The notes under the pieces are model-generated. The model saw only the letters and a list, made by a program, of their open reading frames with translations, had not been told where the DNA came from and did not search any database. Position numbers and translations under genes: made by a program. Positions 8,504 through 16,961 of a DNA stretch of 64,000 nt are shown one piece after another (within the stretch, counting starts at the first letter, position 1; the number at the start of each line of letters is the position of its first letter). Source of the DNA: JACQFZ01 sp041485885 (lineage in GTDB: Bacteria > Pseudomonadota > Gammaproteobacteria > Acidiferrobacterales > Sulfurifustaceae); the NCBI GenBank assembly GCA_041485885.1, contig JBGPKL010000008.1, forward strand, positions 1-64,000, in the 5' to 3' direction.

Positions 8504-9145
8504 ATGAGCCGCCAACTTTCGGTCCTTGATCGTACGCTCGGATGTTTGGACGAAGGCTTGCGCGTGGTCTTCGGACCCCCGCCGGTAGCTAGTCGGCCGA
8601 ACCCGGCCGAAAAAATCGCTGACGCTGAATTGGATAGTTCAGCTCGTGAGTTTGCCGGACGCTTGATGCGCGTCAACCACGCGGGCGAGGTCTGTGCACA
8701 AGCGCTCTATCGAGGCCAGGCACTTACGACACGTACCTCGGAAGTACGCACGAAGATGGAACGCGCCGCGCGAGAAGAAAGCGATCACTTGGCATGGACC
8801 GCTTGGCGAATTCGTGAGCTACAGACTCGCACGAGCTATTCTAACGTTCTGTGGTATGTGGGCTCTTTCGTAATCGGTGCGACGGCAGGACTGATCGGCG
8901 ATCGATGGAGTCTCGGCTTCGTGGCTGAAACGGAAAGGCAAGTCGTCGAGCATCTCGACAGCCATCTCTCGCGATTGCCCGAGATGGACGGTAAGAGCCG
9001 AGCAATTGTCGAACAGATGCGCGAAGACGAAGGCCGTCATGCGACCGCAGCGGTGGAAGGAGGCGCAGCGACTATTCCGCGGCCCATCCGAGCTCTTATG
9101 CGCTTGATGGCGAAAGTAATGACGGAGACAACATACTGGCTTTAG
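8504..9145 (+). CDS. coq7: Demethoxyubiquinone hydroxylase
   Basis: This 213-residue di-iron monooxygenase carries out the last ring hydroxylation of ubiquinone synthesis. The iron-binding carboxylate/histidine motifs are visible: RVNHAGEVCAQALY near the N-terminus, EESDH in the middle, and EDEGRH near the C-terminus. The ATG at 8504 (MSRQLSVLDR) gives normal length; an upstream TTG at 8468 would add 12 residues without family support. The gene implies aerobic ubiquinone synthesis. It converges on porin 2 across the terminator at 9187-9207. Confidence 0.93.
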   Translation: MSRQLSVLDRTLGCLDEGLRVVFGPPPVASRPNPAEKIADAELDSSAREFAGRLMRVNHAGEVCAQALYRGQALTTRTSEVRTKMERAAREESDHLAWTAWRIRELQTRTSYSNVLWYVGSFVIGATAGLIGDRWSLGFVAETERQVVEHLDSHLSRLPEMDGKSRAIVEQMREDEGRHATAAVEGGAATIPRPIRALMRLMAKVMTETTYWL

Positions 9146-9186
9146 TCGTACGGGCTTCAGTCGTCGAGCGCTTAACACGAACGAAA

Positions 9187-9207
9187 ACGGGCGCCAACGG
9201 CGCCCGT
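9187..9207. terminator. Bidirectional terminator between coq7 and porin 2
   Basis: A 9-bp perfect stem, ACGGGCGCC with its complement, has a 3-nt loop. On the minus strand it is followed by TTTT, so it suits the porin transcript; it also lies 40 bp after the coq7 stop. The sequence matches the hairpin after porin 1. Confidence 0.75.
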
Positions 9208-9231
9208 CTAGCTTCAGCGACGAGATTCGAG

Positions 9232-10386
9232 CTAGAAGCTGTGCGCTATGCCGAACCAAAGCTGATTTATCGACTCTCCCACAAGCGTTGCGGTGCCAGT
9301 AACAGACACGCCTGCTCCCACGGCAACCGGTCCTGTCGTAAAGAGGTTGTAAGTAGCGTTTGCCTCGTTGTCGAGCTTCGTATAGAACACGCCTAGAAAT
9401 GTTCTCTTCGACAGCGCCATATCCCAGCCCAGCAGGATCTGCTTAGCGCCGGTATTGTCGTGAGTAGCAAGACCGTTCTGGAAAGCGCCTGACGTCTTAC
9501 CCGCAGTCGCGTACTCCAAGTAAAAGTTGTGAGCACCCATTGTGTACGTCACTGGCAAAATAAACGCTGTACGCTTTGCGAAGGCACCGCCGGCAACGGG
9601 TCGAACTTCGGAATTGTCGTAACCGAGGCCGACCTTGAGTCCAAATGGGAATCGGTATCCGACCCACGCGCGATTGGACTGCTCTTCGCCTGCGGGGCTC
9701 GAGACAGCGCTATCGGTGGCAGTCGCGTGCCAGTAGCTAACGCCACCCATCAGAGGGTTGGCGGTCACGTAACGAACCGCCAAATGCTTGCCGTCACCCT
9801 TACTTGCATTGCCGACGCCTGTCCCTTCGTTGCCGACCGGGCTAGTAGAGTAGCCTAGGCTTGCGGTAACTCCGCCCCAGTTCGGACTATTCCACACGAC
9901 GAGGTTACTAGTGCGGGTCGGGATTACCAGATACGCAGACGTGCCATTGACTTGTAAACCAATTCCCATGGACAGGAAGTCTTGCAACGTGCCCGCGCGC
10001 GTCAATTCGATGGGCACAAATTCGATGTAGTGGATACTATCTCGGCCCACCTTAATCTTTCCGAAGGCCCCTTCAATACCCGCCCACGAGTTACCGGTTG
10101 CGGTGAGTCCACCCAAGTCCGGGTTAAAGGGCATGGTAACGAGGAAGATTCCCTTAAGTCCCCCGCCGAGGTCTTCCGTTCCGGAAATGTTAAATGCAGA
10201 ACCCTGGTCATCTACCCTAACCTCATTGCTATAGCTCCGAGCTATCGCGGCATTGCCTTGGCTCACTTTATAGGTATCAACACCGACGATGACTCTCCCC
10301 GCGATGCTGACGTTAGCTGAGTCGGCAAATACCGTTGGCGCAGCCAACAGGAAACCGATCGCGACTACGAGTAACTTTTTATGCAT
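9232..10386 (-). CDS. Gram-negative general porin (paralogue 2)
   Basis: This 384-residue outer-membrane porin begins MHKKLLVVAIGF, with a signal peptide cleaved after about APTVFA. It ends in F (AHSF), the canonical terminal residue. The start at 10386 is preferred because GGGAG lies 6 nt upstream; the ATG two codons earlier touches that ribosome-binding site directly. It is a paralogue of the porin at 5522-6646 with similar spacing of strands and loops. A leader of about 200 bp (10387-10589) contains AT-rich TTGT/ACAA boxes but no promoter I could fix. Confidence 0.88.
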   Translation of the reverse strand: MHKKLLVVAIGFLLAAPTVFADSANVSIAGRVIVGVDTYKVSQGNAAIARSYSNEVRVDDQGSAFNISGTEDLGGGLKGIFLVTMPFNPDLGGLTATGNSWAGIEGAFGKIKVGRDSIHYIEFVPIELTRAGTLQDFLSMGIGLQVNGTSAYLVIPTRTSNLVVWNSPNWGGVTASLGYSTSPVGNEGTGVGNASKGDGKHLAVRYVTANPLMGGVSYWHATATDSAVSSPAGEEQSNRAWVGYRFPFGLKVGLGYDNSEVRPVAGGAFAKRTAFILPVTYTMGAHNFYLEYATAGKTSGAFQNGLATHDNTGAKQILLGWDMALSKRTFLGVFYTKLDNEANATYNLFTTGPVAVGAGVSVTGTATLVGESINQLWFGIAHSF

Positions 10387-10589
10387 GGACATCTCCCTCT
10401 CTGGCAAAGGATATTCTGATGGGTGACGTACTCTTGTTCGTCGACGGGGCAATTTACAGGGGCATTTGCAAACTTACAACTAGTGTCGGTAATTTCACAA
10501 CAATTTCGAAACAAAGAGTAGTAATTTTTGAACAATCGATGGTCTGGAGCGTTTTACACAGGGTCCCGTTGCAACCGCGGTAACCTACT

Positions 10590-11123
10590 TTACTTCAATC
10601 GCTTCGCGGCGGCGCTCCGCATCCTTATCACCGCGTAGATAGCAACCGCCGCCAAAATCACGAACCAAACCAGCGCCCATTCCGGAATCGATAGTCCCAA
10701 TAGTCGCCAGTCCACTTTGCTGCACTCCCCCGTACCTTCGAAGATCGCGGGCAATGCTCTCGCGAGCGGAAAGGTGTTAAGCAAGTAGCCGAGATCAGCG
10801 CCACAGCTGAACGATGGCGCCGGGAAGTGTTGTAGCCACGAGTGTCGAATCGCGACGCCGCCACCCGCCGCGGCAAAGAGCACGACGAGACCGCCGTACA
10901 CCGTAAGTGCGACACCATACGGATTTTGGATTGCCGCTACGAGCGCCACGATCGCGATTGCAATGAACGCATAGCGCTGAAGAATGCACATGGGACACGG
11001 TTCCAATGCCTGTGCATGCTGCAAATACAGTGCAAACGCGATAAGCGCCACACACACCGCGAAGAGACTCGCGAAAACACCGCGCGGCGTCCATCTGCTA
11101 AACGCTTCACGCACGCTCGCCAT
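10590..11123 (-). CDS. dsbB: Disulfide bond formation protein DsbB
   Basis: This 177-residue four-helix inner-membrane protein reoxidises DsbA and passes electrons to quinone. The periplasmic loop pairs are C43/C46 (CPMC) and C107/C134. The ATG at 11123 has GGAG 6 nt upstream and is preferred to one four codons earlier. Its first 17 nt overlap the end of the DUF885 gene, so translation is probably coupled. No dsbA lies nearby. Base composition changes within this gene from the poorer left flank to the GC-rich right flank. Confidence 0.93.
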   Translation of the reverse strand: MASVREAFSRWTPRGVFASLFAVCVALIAFALYLQHAQALEPCPMCILQRYAFIAIAIVALVAAIQNPYGVALTVYGGLVVLFAAAGGGVAIRHSWLQHFPAPSFSCGADLGYLLNTFPLARALPAIFEGTGECSKVDWRLLGLSIPEWALVWFVILAAVAIYAVIRMRSAAAKRLK

Positions 11124-12789
11124 TTGTATCTCCAAAGACTATCCGTTTGACCGCGCGCCATGTACTCACTCCGAAAGCGCGTCGAATGACTAAAGGGATC
11201 GCGATCGATCCCACCGACAGCAGGCGGTCATGAAATGATCGTAGCGCGGCGCCCGATTTTTTATCAAGCACATGATTGCGCAAGGCGTTGATGATCGCCC
11301 AACCGATAGCATAGCCGAGCGGCACGGTGGGCGAGCGCGTGTACCACGCGACGTCCGCCTCGGCTTGCGAGCGCGGGAAACCGAGCGCTGCAACCATCCG
11401 ATCCGCCGCCGCGTCGAACGTCAGACCGCGCGTGTGCAACTCGACGTCGAGCATTATCCGCAACGCCCGCCACAATCGGTCGCGCAATAACAGAATCCGA
11501 CTCTCCGGGCGATCGAGAAATCCCCGCTCGTGCATCAATTGCTCGGCGTATAGCGCCCACCCCTCGTAAAGGCTCGCTGACGCATTAAGCAATCGCGGCC
11601 ATGAATGCGCCGCCGCGTTGCGATTCGCCGTGACAAATTGCAGATGATGCCCAGGATACGCCTCGTGCACGCAGGTATGCGCAATTCCGACCTCCTCGTG
11701 CTCCGCAAGCTGCTTCGCGTCGGTCGGGGGCGTGACGTAGTAGCGGCCGACTTGCTCGGGATCGTTCGGCGCCGGCTCCGAGTAAGCTGCAAATGGGATT
11801 TCATGACGCATGAAGGCCGGCGTCTCGACCACATCCAGCCGCTCGCGCTTAGGCACGGTAACGAGCTTGCGGCTAACGACGAATTTGCGAGCCGCGCGCA
11901 TACGCGCACGATAGACGCCGAGCAATTTATCAGCGGCGGGATGCCGCGTCTGGATCTCTTGCACCGCCCGCAGATAATCACCGTGTCCGAAACGTTCCTT
12001 GCATTCAGCCACCAATTCGTCGCGCGTGCGCTCGAACAGGCGCTCGCCAAAGGCATGCAATTGGTCGGCGCCGACATCGATGAAATGCCGATGCCGCAAC
12101 AGATGCTCGAAGTGCTCGGCGCCGCAAGCGAATTCGCCGCGCGCCCGAGGCGCGATATCGCGCTCCAGAAAATCGGCAAAGTGCGTCAAGGCTTCGGCCG
12201 CACGCTCGGCAAGCTCGGCTACGTTCGCTCGAGCAGCCAGCGGCGCGACTCGCGGGTGGCGCACGACGCCACTCACGAAATCCGCGCCTCGACGCGCCGC
12301 GAGCGCCGTCGACCTTGCCCACAACGAAGGAACACCGTCGACCTTCGCGGCTAGATCGGTCTGCGCGTTTCGCAAGTGCTCGGGAATACGTTCAAGACGC
12401 GCGGGCAGCGCGTGCTCGATATCCTCCACTTGACGAATCGTGAGCTGATAAATCGCATTGACGGGGAGCCAGCGCCGCGGATCGGGCCGCCACTTCTCGA
12501 TATCGACGAGGTATCGATTTTCCAGCTCGACCGCGCCGCACAGCAACTCGTAGTCGACTCGTCGATCGGCGTCGAGCCGCTTCGGGTTCAGCTCTTCGAG
12601 CGACACCCGCAGCTCATCGTTCAAGCAAATCAATGTACCGCTCGCTTCATCCGAACCGGGAGTGAGCAAATGCGCATACCCGGACACGCCGACGTCGACC
12701 GCCGCTTCGGGATGAAAGCGAAACCAGGCGTGATAGTACGCCTGCACCAGTTCATCGAACTGGCCGGTCGTGGCTTTGGGGCGGGTCAC
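11107..12789 (-). CDS. DUF885 family predicted metallohydrolase
   Basis: This is a protein of about 560 residues. The family signature HEAYPGHH is at residues 375-382, a zinc-hydrolase-like HExxxGHH motif, followed by a WALYAEQL segment that may supply a further ligand. No signal peptide is evident. A GTG at 12789 is chosen as start: it overlaps the upstream OsmC stop as GTGA, whereas the longer frame to 12858 adds a low-quality N-terminus. Peptidase or esterase activity is suggested by the fold family; the substrate is unknown. Confidence 0.8.
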   Translation of the reverse strand: MTRPKATTGQFDELVQAYYHAWFRFHPEAAVDVGVSGYAHLLTPGSDEASGTLICLNDELRVSLEELNPKRLDADRRVDYELLCGAVELENRYLVDIEKWRPDPRRWLPVNAIYQLTIRQVEDIEHALPARLERIPEHLRNAQTDLAAKVDGVPSLWARSTALAARRGADFVSGVVRHPRVAPLAARANVAELAERAAEALTHFADFLERDIAPRARGEFACGAEHFEHLLRHRHFIDVGADQLHAFGERLFERTRDELVAECKERFGHGDYLRAVQEIQTRHPAADKLLGVYRARMRAARKFVVSRKLVTVPKRERLDVVETPAFMRHEIPFAAYSEPAPNDPEQVGRYYVTPPTDAKQLAEHEEVGIAHTCVHEAYPGHHLQFVTANRNAAAHSWPRLLNASASLYEGWALYAEQLMHERGFLDRPESRILLLRDRLWRALRIMLDVELHTRGLTFDAAADRMVAALGFPRSQAEADVAWYTRSPTVPLGYAIGWAIINALRNHVLDKKSGAALRSFHDRLLSVGSIAIPLVIRRAFGVSTWRAVKRIVFGDTNGERA

Positions 12790-13205
12790 GGGGTCTCGAT
12801 CAATTCGAAGTCGTGGGTGATCTTCGCGGTCTTGCCGAGCATGATGGAGGCGGAGCAATACTTGGTGGCCGAAAGCTCGATCGCGTGGGCAACCTTTTTT
12901 TCATCGAGCGCCCGCCCGGATATTTTGAAATGCACGTGGATGCGCGTGAAAACTTTCGGATCGACTGCGGCGCGCTCGGCTTCGACCTCGGCGAGGCAAC
13001 TGCCGACGTTCTGGCGTTGCTTGCGCAGAATGTGCACGACGTCGAAAGCGGTGCAGCCTCCCATGCCGATCAGCACGACCTCCATCGGCCGCGAGCCCTG
13101 GTTCTCGCCGCCGGTCTCCGGCGCGCCGTCCATTAGGATCTCGTGACCGCTGTCCGCCCGGCCGATGAAACTCACGCCACCGGACCACCGTATGCTCGCC
13201 TTCAT
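12786..13205 (-). CDS. OsmC/Ohr family protein, YhfA-like
   Basis: This 139-residue OsmC-fold protein has the conserved peroxidatic-type cysteine pair C51 (GMGGCTAFD) and C117 (TKYCSAS). YhfA-like members are of unknown function; OsmC and Ohr reduce organic hydroperoxides. It overlaps trpC by ATGA and the DUF885 gene by GTGA, so it lies in a tightly coupled leftward operon. Confidence 0.85.
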   Translation of the reverse strand: MKASIRWSGGVSFIGRADSGHEILMDGAPETGGENQGSRPMEVVLIGMGGCTAFDVVHILRKQRQNVGSCLAEVEAERAAVDPKVFTRIHVHFKISGRALDEKKVAHAIELSATKYCSASIMLGKTAKITHDFELIETP

Positions 13206-14014
13206 GATCGCTCCGCCACTGACCCTAGGTTAAACAGCTCGGCAAGGCGCGCGCCCGGATCGGGCGCACGCATGAACGCCTCGCCAACAAGAAACGCGTG
13301 CACACCGTTCGCGCGCATAAGTGCGACGTCCTCGGCCAGCAGAATTCCGCTCTCGGTAACGACGACATGGTCCTTCGGAATCATCGGCAACAGCTTCAAT
13401 GTCGTGTCGAGGCGCGTTTCAAAAGTATGCAGGTTGCGATTATTGATGCCGATCAGTGGCGTGTCGATTAGCAACGCGCGCTCCAGCTCCTCCGGCGAAT
13501 GCACCTCGACCAGCACGTCCATGCCGAGGCGACGGGCGAGAACCGCGAGCTCGCGTAACGGCGCATCCTCGAGGACGGCGACGATCAGCAGCACACCGTC
13601 GGCGCCGAGCGCGCGCGCTTCATATACCTGATACGGATCGATAGTAAAATCCTTGCGCAATGCCGGCAAACCGCAAGCGGCGCGCGCGTCTTGAAGATGC
13701 TCGTCTGCTCCCTGAAAGAAGTCGACATCGGTCAGCACGGATAGACAAGTCGCTCCGCCGCGCTCGTAGCTGCGCGCGATATCGGCGGGATGAAAATTCG
13801 GCCGCAACACGCCCTTGCTCGGACTCGCGCGCTTGATCTCGGCGATCACCGCGGGACGCCCTTGGGCGATGCGGGCGCGCAACGCGGCGGCGAACCCGCG
13901 CGGCGCGGAGACCGTTTCAATGCGACGCTGCAATTCCGCGAGCGGCCACCGTTTGGTCCGCTCCGCGACTTCCACGCGCTTTCGAGCGACGATGCGATGC
14001 AATATGTCGGACAC
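13202..14014 (-). CDS. trpC: Indole-3-glycerol phosphate synthase
   Basis: This 270-residue TIM-barrel enzyme closes the indole ring in tryptophan synthesis. Characteristic segments include EIKRASPSKG near residues 60-70, LRKDFTIDPYQ, and GINNRNLHTF. It is a stand-alone TrpC rather than a TrpC-TrpF fusion. It lies 6 bp after trpD and overlaps the OsmC-like gene by 4 bp. Confidence 0.96.
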   Translation of the reverse strand: MSDILHRIVARKRVEVAERTKRWPLAELQRRIETVSAPRGFAAALRARIAQGRPAVIAEIKRASPSKGVLRPNFHPADIARSYERGGATCLSVLTDVDFFQGADEHLQDARAACGLPALRKDFTIDPYQVYEARALGADGVLLIVAVLEDAPLRELAVLARRLGMDVLVEVHSPEELERALLIDTPLIGINNRNLHTFETRLDTTLKLLPMIPKDHVVVTESGILLAEDVALMRANGVHAFLVGEAFMRAPDPGARLAELFNLGSVAERS

Positions 14015-14020
14015 GCGCGC

Positions 14021-15052
14021 CTATTTCCCGTGACGCCGCGTGAACGCTACGAACTGCTCGAGCTTGATGCGCGCGGCGCCGCTCGCGATGGTATCGCGCG
14101 CCTTGTGCACGCCCTCGGCGATCGAGCGTGCGACTCCGGCGGCGTATAGCGCCGCGCCCGCGTTGAGCACGACGATATCTCGCTCCGGACCCACTCGACC
14201 GGCGAGCGCTGCCAATAGTTTTTCTTTCGATCCCGCCGCGTCGGCCACCTTCAACCCGTCCCCGTCGTAGACCGGCAAGCCGAACTGCTCCGGGTGTACC
14301 GTGTATTCGCGCACCTCGCCGTTCACGAGCTCGCCCACCATTGTCTCGCCCGCGAGCGATATTTCATCGAGACCGTTCATACCATGGACGACGAGCACGT
14401 GACGGCCGCCGAGCCGCTGGAGCACGCGCACCTGAATCCCGACTAAGTCCGGATGAAATACGCCCAGCAACTGATTCGGCGCCCCGGCCGGGTTCGTCAG
14501 CGGCCCGAGGATGTTAAAGATCGTCCGCACGCCGAGTTCCTTGCGAACCGGCGCCGCATGCTTCATGGCAGTGTGGTGGTTCGGCGCAAACATGAAACCG
14601 ATGCCGGTCTCGGCGATACAGTCGGCGACTTGCGCCGGCGAGAGATGAATATTGGCGCCGAGCGCCTCGAGCACATCGGCCGCGCCGGACTTGCTCGATA
14701 CGCTGCGCCCACCATGCTTCGCGACCCGCGCGCCCGCTGCCGCGGCAACGAACATGGCGGCCGTCGAAATATTGAAGGTGTGCGCGCCGTCCCCGCCGGT
14801 GCCGACAATATCCAGTAAATGCTCCTGCTGCGGCACCTCGACCTTGGTCGCGAACTCCCGCATCACTTGGGCGGCGGCGGCAATTTCGCCGATGGTTTCT
14901 TTCTTCACGCGCAATCCGATCGTGAGCGCCCCGATCATGACCGGCGAGAGCTCGCCATTCATGATCGCGCGCATCAACGCGAGCATCTCTTCGTGAAAAA
15001 TTTCGCGATGCTCGATGACGCGTTGCAGAGCTTCTTGCGGAGTAATAGACAT
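14021..15052 (-). CDS. trpD: Anthranilate phosphoribosyltransferase
   Basis: This 343-residue enzyme transfers the phosphoribosyl group of PRPP to anthranilate. The GTGGDG phosphate-binding motif, followed by FNIS, is diagnostic. AGGA lies 4 nt upstream of the ATG. It is separated from trpG by an exporter gene, which breaks the usual trpGDC order. Confidence 0.96.
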   Translation of the reverse strand: MSITPQEALQRVIEHREIFHEEMLALMRAIMNGELSPVMIGALTIGLRVKKETIGEIAAAAQVMREFATKVEVPQQEHLLDIVGTGGDGAHTFNISTAAMFVAAAAGARVAKHGGRSVSSKSGAADVLEALGANIHLSPAQVADCIAETGIGFMFAPNHHTAMKHAAPVRKELGVRTIFNILGPLTNPAGAPNQLLGVFHPDLVGIQVRVLQRLGGRHVLVVHGMNGLDEISLAGETMVGELVNGEVREYTVHPEQFGLPVYDGDGLKVADAAGSKEKLLAALAGRVGPERDIVVLNAGAALYAAGVARSIAEGVHKARDTIASGAARIKLEQFVAFTRRHGK

Positions 15053-15140
15053 AGTTTCCTCGCTTCGACGCTTGAGTCATCTCCTTCGGACAATAGACGC
15101 AACGTCGCTCGGGCGATTCTGTTGCTCGACAACACCCTGG

Positions 15141-16382
15141 TCAAGGCGTAGTGGCGCCGTGACGCACCGGTACCGGTGGATACCACGCGTACAGTGACCA
15201 AATTGCGAGCGAAAGCAGCGCGAGTACGAGGGCCCCGGCCGCGAGCCACTCCAGTTGCGCGGAGAGCATTGGTACGAATACACCGGCCACGACCGCCATC
15301 ACGATCATCTGCACGCAACTCTGCACCGCTGCGGCGAGTCCGCGTCGGTTCGGCAGACACTCGAGCGCGAGCAAGCTCATGTTCGGCATGGCGAGCGACA
15401 TACCGGCAGCATAAACCGCGACCGGCCCGACCACGCTCGCGAGTGTCGGCCTCATCCAGATCGATACCGCCACGTTCGCCGCGGCGGATACGAGCATGAT
15501 AGTAAAGCCAAGCCAAACCGCCTGCGCGTGCGTGTAATGTCCGGCGAGTCGCCCCGAGATAAAAGCGCCCAGCATTAGCCCGACCACCAGCGGAACGAAC
15601 AGATAGCCGAAATCATCCGGCGCGAGGCCCAAGTGCTGATAAAGCACGGCGGGCGAGGCAGCAACGTAAAGAAAGAGCCCGCTGAAGTGCAGCGCCGCGC
15701 TCACGACCAGCAGCACGAACGCCAGGTGGCGCAGCGCACGCCAATAGGCCACGGCGATGTCGCCTGGGTGCGCGGTCTGGCGGTCAGTGCGTGGCAGTGT
15801 CTCGGGCAGCATCACCGTCGTCCACACCCACAAAAACACTCCGAGCCCGGTCAGGAACCAGAACACCGAGCGCCAACCGTACGCGTCGTGCAGATAACCG
15901 CCGATGATGGGCGCGACCGCCGGCGCGACGCCGAAGAGCAACATTACTTGGGCCATCACCTTTTGGGCGCGGGCACCGTGAAACGCGTCGCGCACGATGG
16001 CACGTCCGATGACGACAGCGGCGCTGGCCGACAGGCCTTGTCCAACGCGCGTGACCAATAACCAATGAATATCAGAGGCGAGCGCGCAGCCGACGGAGCT
16101 GACCGTGTAGAGCGCGAGCGAAACCAGAATGACGCGGCGCCGGCCGAAGGCGTCGGAGAGCGGCCCGTAGATGAGCGTGGTCGCGCCGAACGCGATCAAG
16201 TACAGACTCAGCGTCTGCTGCAGCTGCCAATCCGAAGCGCCGAACTCGAGCGCAATGTCGGGGAACGACGGTAGAAACGTGTCGATCGAAAACGGCGCGA
16301 GCATCGCCAGCACCGCCACGATCAGCGAGAGACGATAACCGCGGCCGTGGCCGCCGGCATGCTTGGCGGCGACGGCGCTCAC
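15141..16382 (-). CDS. MFS drug-resistance transporter, Bcr/CflA type
   Basis: This 413-residue protein has 12 predicted transmembrane helices and the motif-A loop GPLSDAFGRRRV after helix 2, with DTFLPSFPDIA in helix 1 typical of the Bcr/CflA (DHA1) group. It should export small molecules using the proton gradient. The GTG start overlaps the trpG stop as GTGA, so it is translated as part of the trp operon. Its place between trpG and trpD is unusual. Export of an aromatic pathway compound is possible but unproven. Confidence 0.85.
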   Translation of the reverse strand: MSAVAAKHAGGHGRGYRLSLIVAVLAMLAPFSIDTFLPSFPDIALEFGASDWQLQQTLSLYLIAFGATTLIYGPLSDAFGRRRVILVSLALYTVSSVGCALASDIHWLLVTRVGQGLSASAAVVIGRAIVRDAFHGARAQKVMAQVMLLFGVAPAVAPIIGGYLHDAYGWRSVFWFLTGLGVFLWVWTTVMLPETLPRTDRQTAHPGDIAVAYWRALRHLAFVLLVVSAALHFSGLFLYVAASPAVLYQHLGLAPDDFGYLFVPLVVGLMLGAFISGRLAGHYTHAQAVWLGFTIMLVSAAANVAVSIWMRPTLASVVGPVAVYAAGMSLAMPNMSLLALECLPNRRGLAAAVQSCVQMIVMAVVAGVFVPMLSAQLEWLAAGALVLALLSLAIWSLYAWYPPVPVRHGATTP

Positions 16383-16960
16383 GCGTGGCCCGGCGCGCGG
16401 GCCTTCAAAAAATTCTCCAGTATCTGGTGGCCGTGCTGCGTCAATATCGACTCCGGATGAAACTGCACGCCTTCGACCGCGAGCGTCTTATGACGCACGC
16501 CCATGATTTCGCCGTCTTCGGTCCAGGCCGTGACGTCGAGACAATCGGGCAGACTCGCGCGTTCGATCGCGAGCGAATGGTAACGCGTTGCCTCGAACGG
16601 GTTTGGCAATCCGCGAAACACCCCTAGTCCGGTGTGATGAATCATCGAGGTCTTGCCGTGCATCACTTGTTTCGCCCGCACGACTTTGCCGCCGAACGCC
16701 TCGCCGATCGCCTGATGCCCCAGACACACACCGAGAATCGGCGGGCCGCCGGCGAAACGTTCGATCGTCCCGAGGGTAATTCCGGCCTGGGCTGGATCGC
16801 ACGGACCGGGCGACAAACAAATGCGCGCAGGCTTCAACGCCGCAATCTCGGCGAGCGTGATTTCGTCGTTGCGATGGACTCGCACGTCTTCACCCAACTC
16901 GCCGAAGTACTGCACGAGGTTGTAGGTGAAAGAATCGTAGTTGTCGATCATCAGTAACAT
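16379..16960 (-). CDS. trpG: Anthranilate synthase component II (glutamine amidotransferase)
   Basis: This 193-residue class I amidotransferase supplies ammonia to TrpE. The nucleophile is C79 (GVCLGHQ), and H167 and E169 are in FHPES. The start MLLMIDNYDS at 16960 is fixed by a full GGAGG placed 6 nt upstream. It may also serve folate synthesis as PabA. It begins 1 nt after the trpE stop. Confidence 0.95.
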   Translation of the reverse strand: MLLMIDNYDSFTYNLVQYFGELGEDVRVHRNDEITLAEIAALKPARICLSPGPCDPAQAGITLGTIERFAGGPPILGVCLGHQAIGEAFGGKVVRAKQVMHGKTSMIHHTGLGVFRGLPNPFEATRYHSLAIERASLPDCLDVTAWTEDGEIMGVRHKTLAVEGVQFHPESILTQHGHQILENFLKARAPGHA

Positions 16961-16961
16961 G

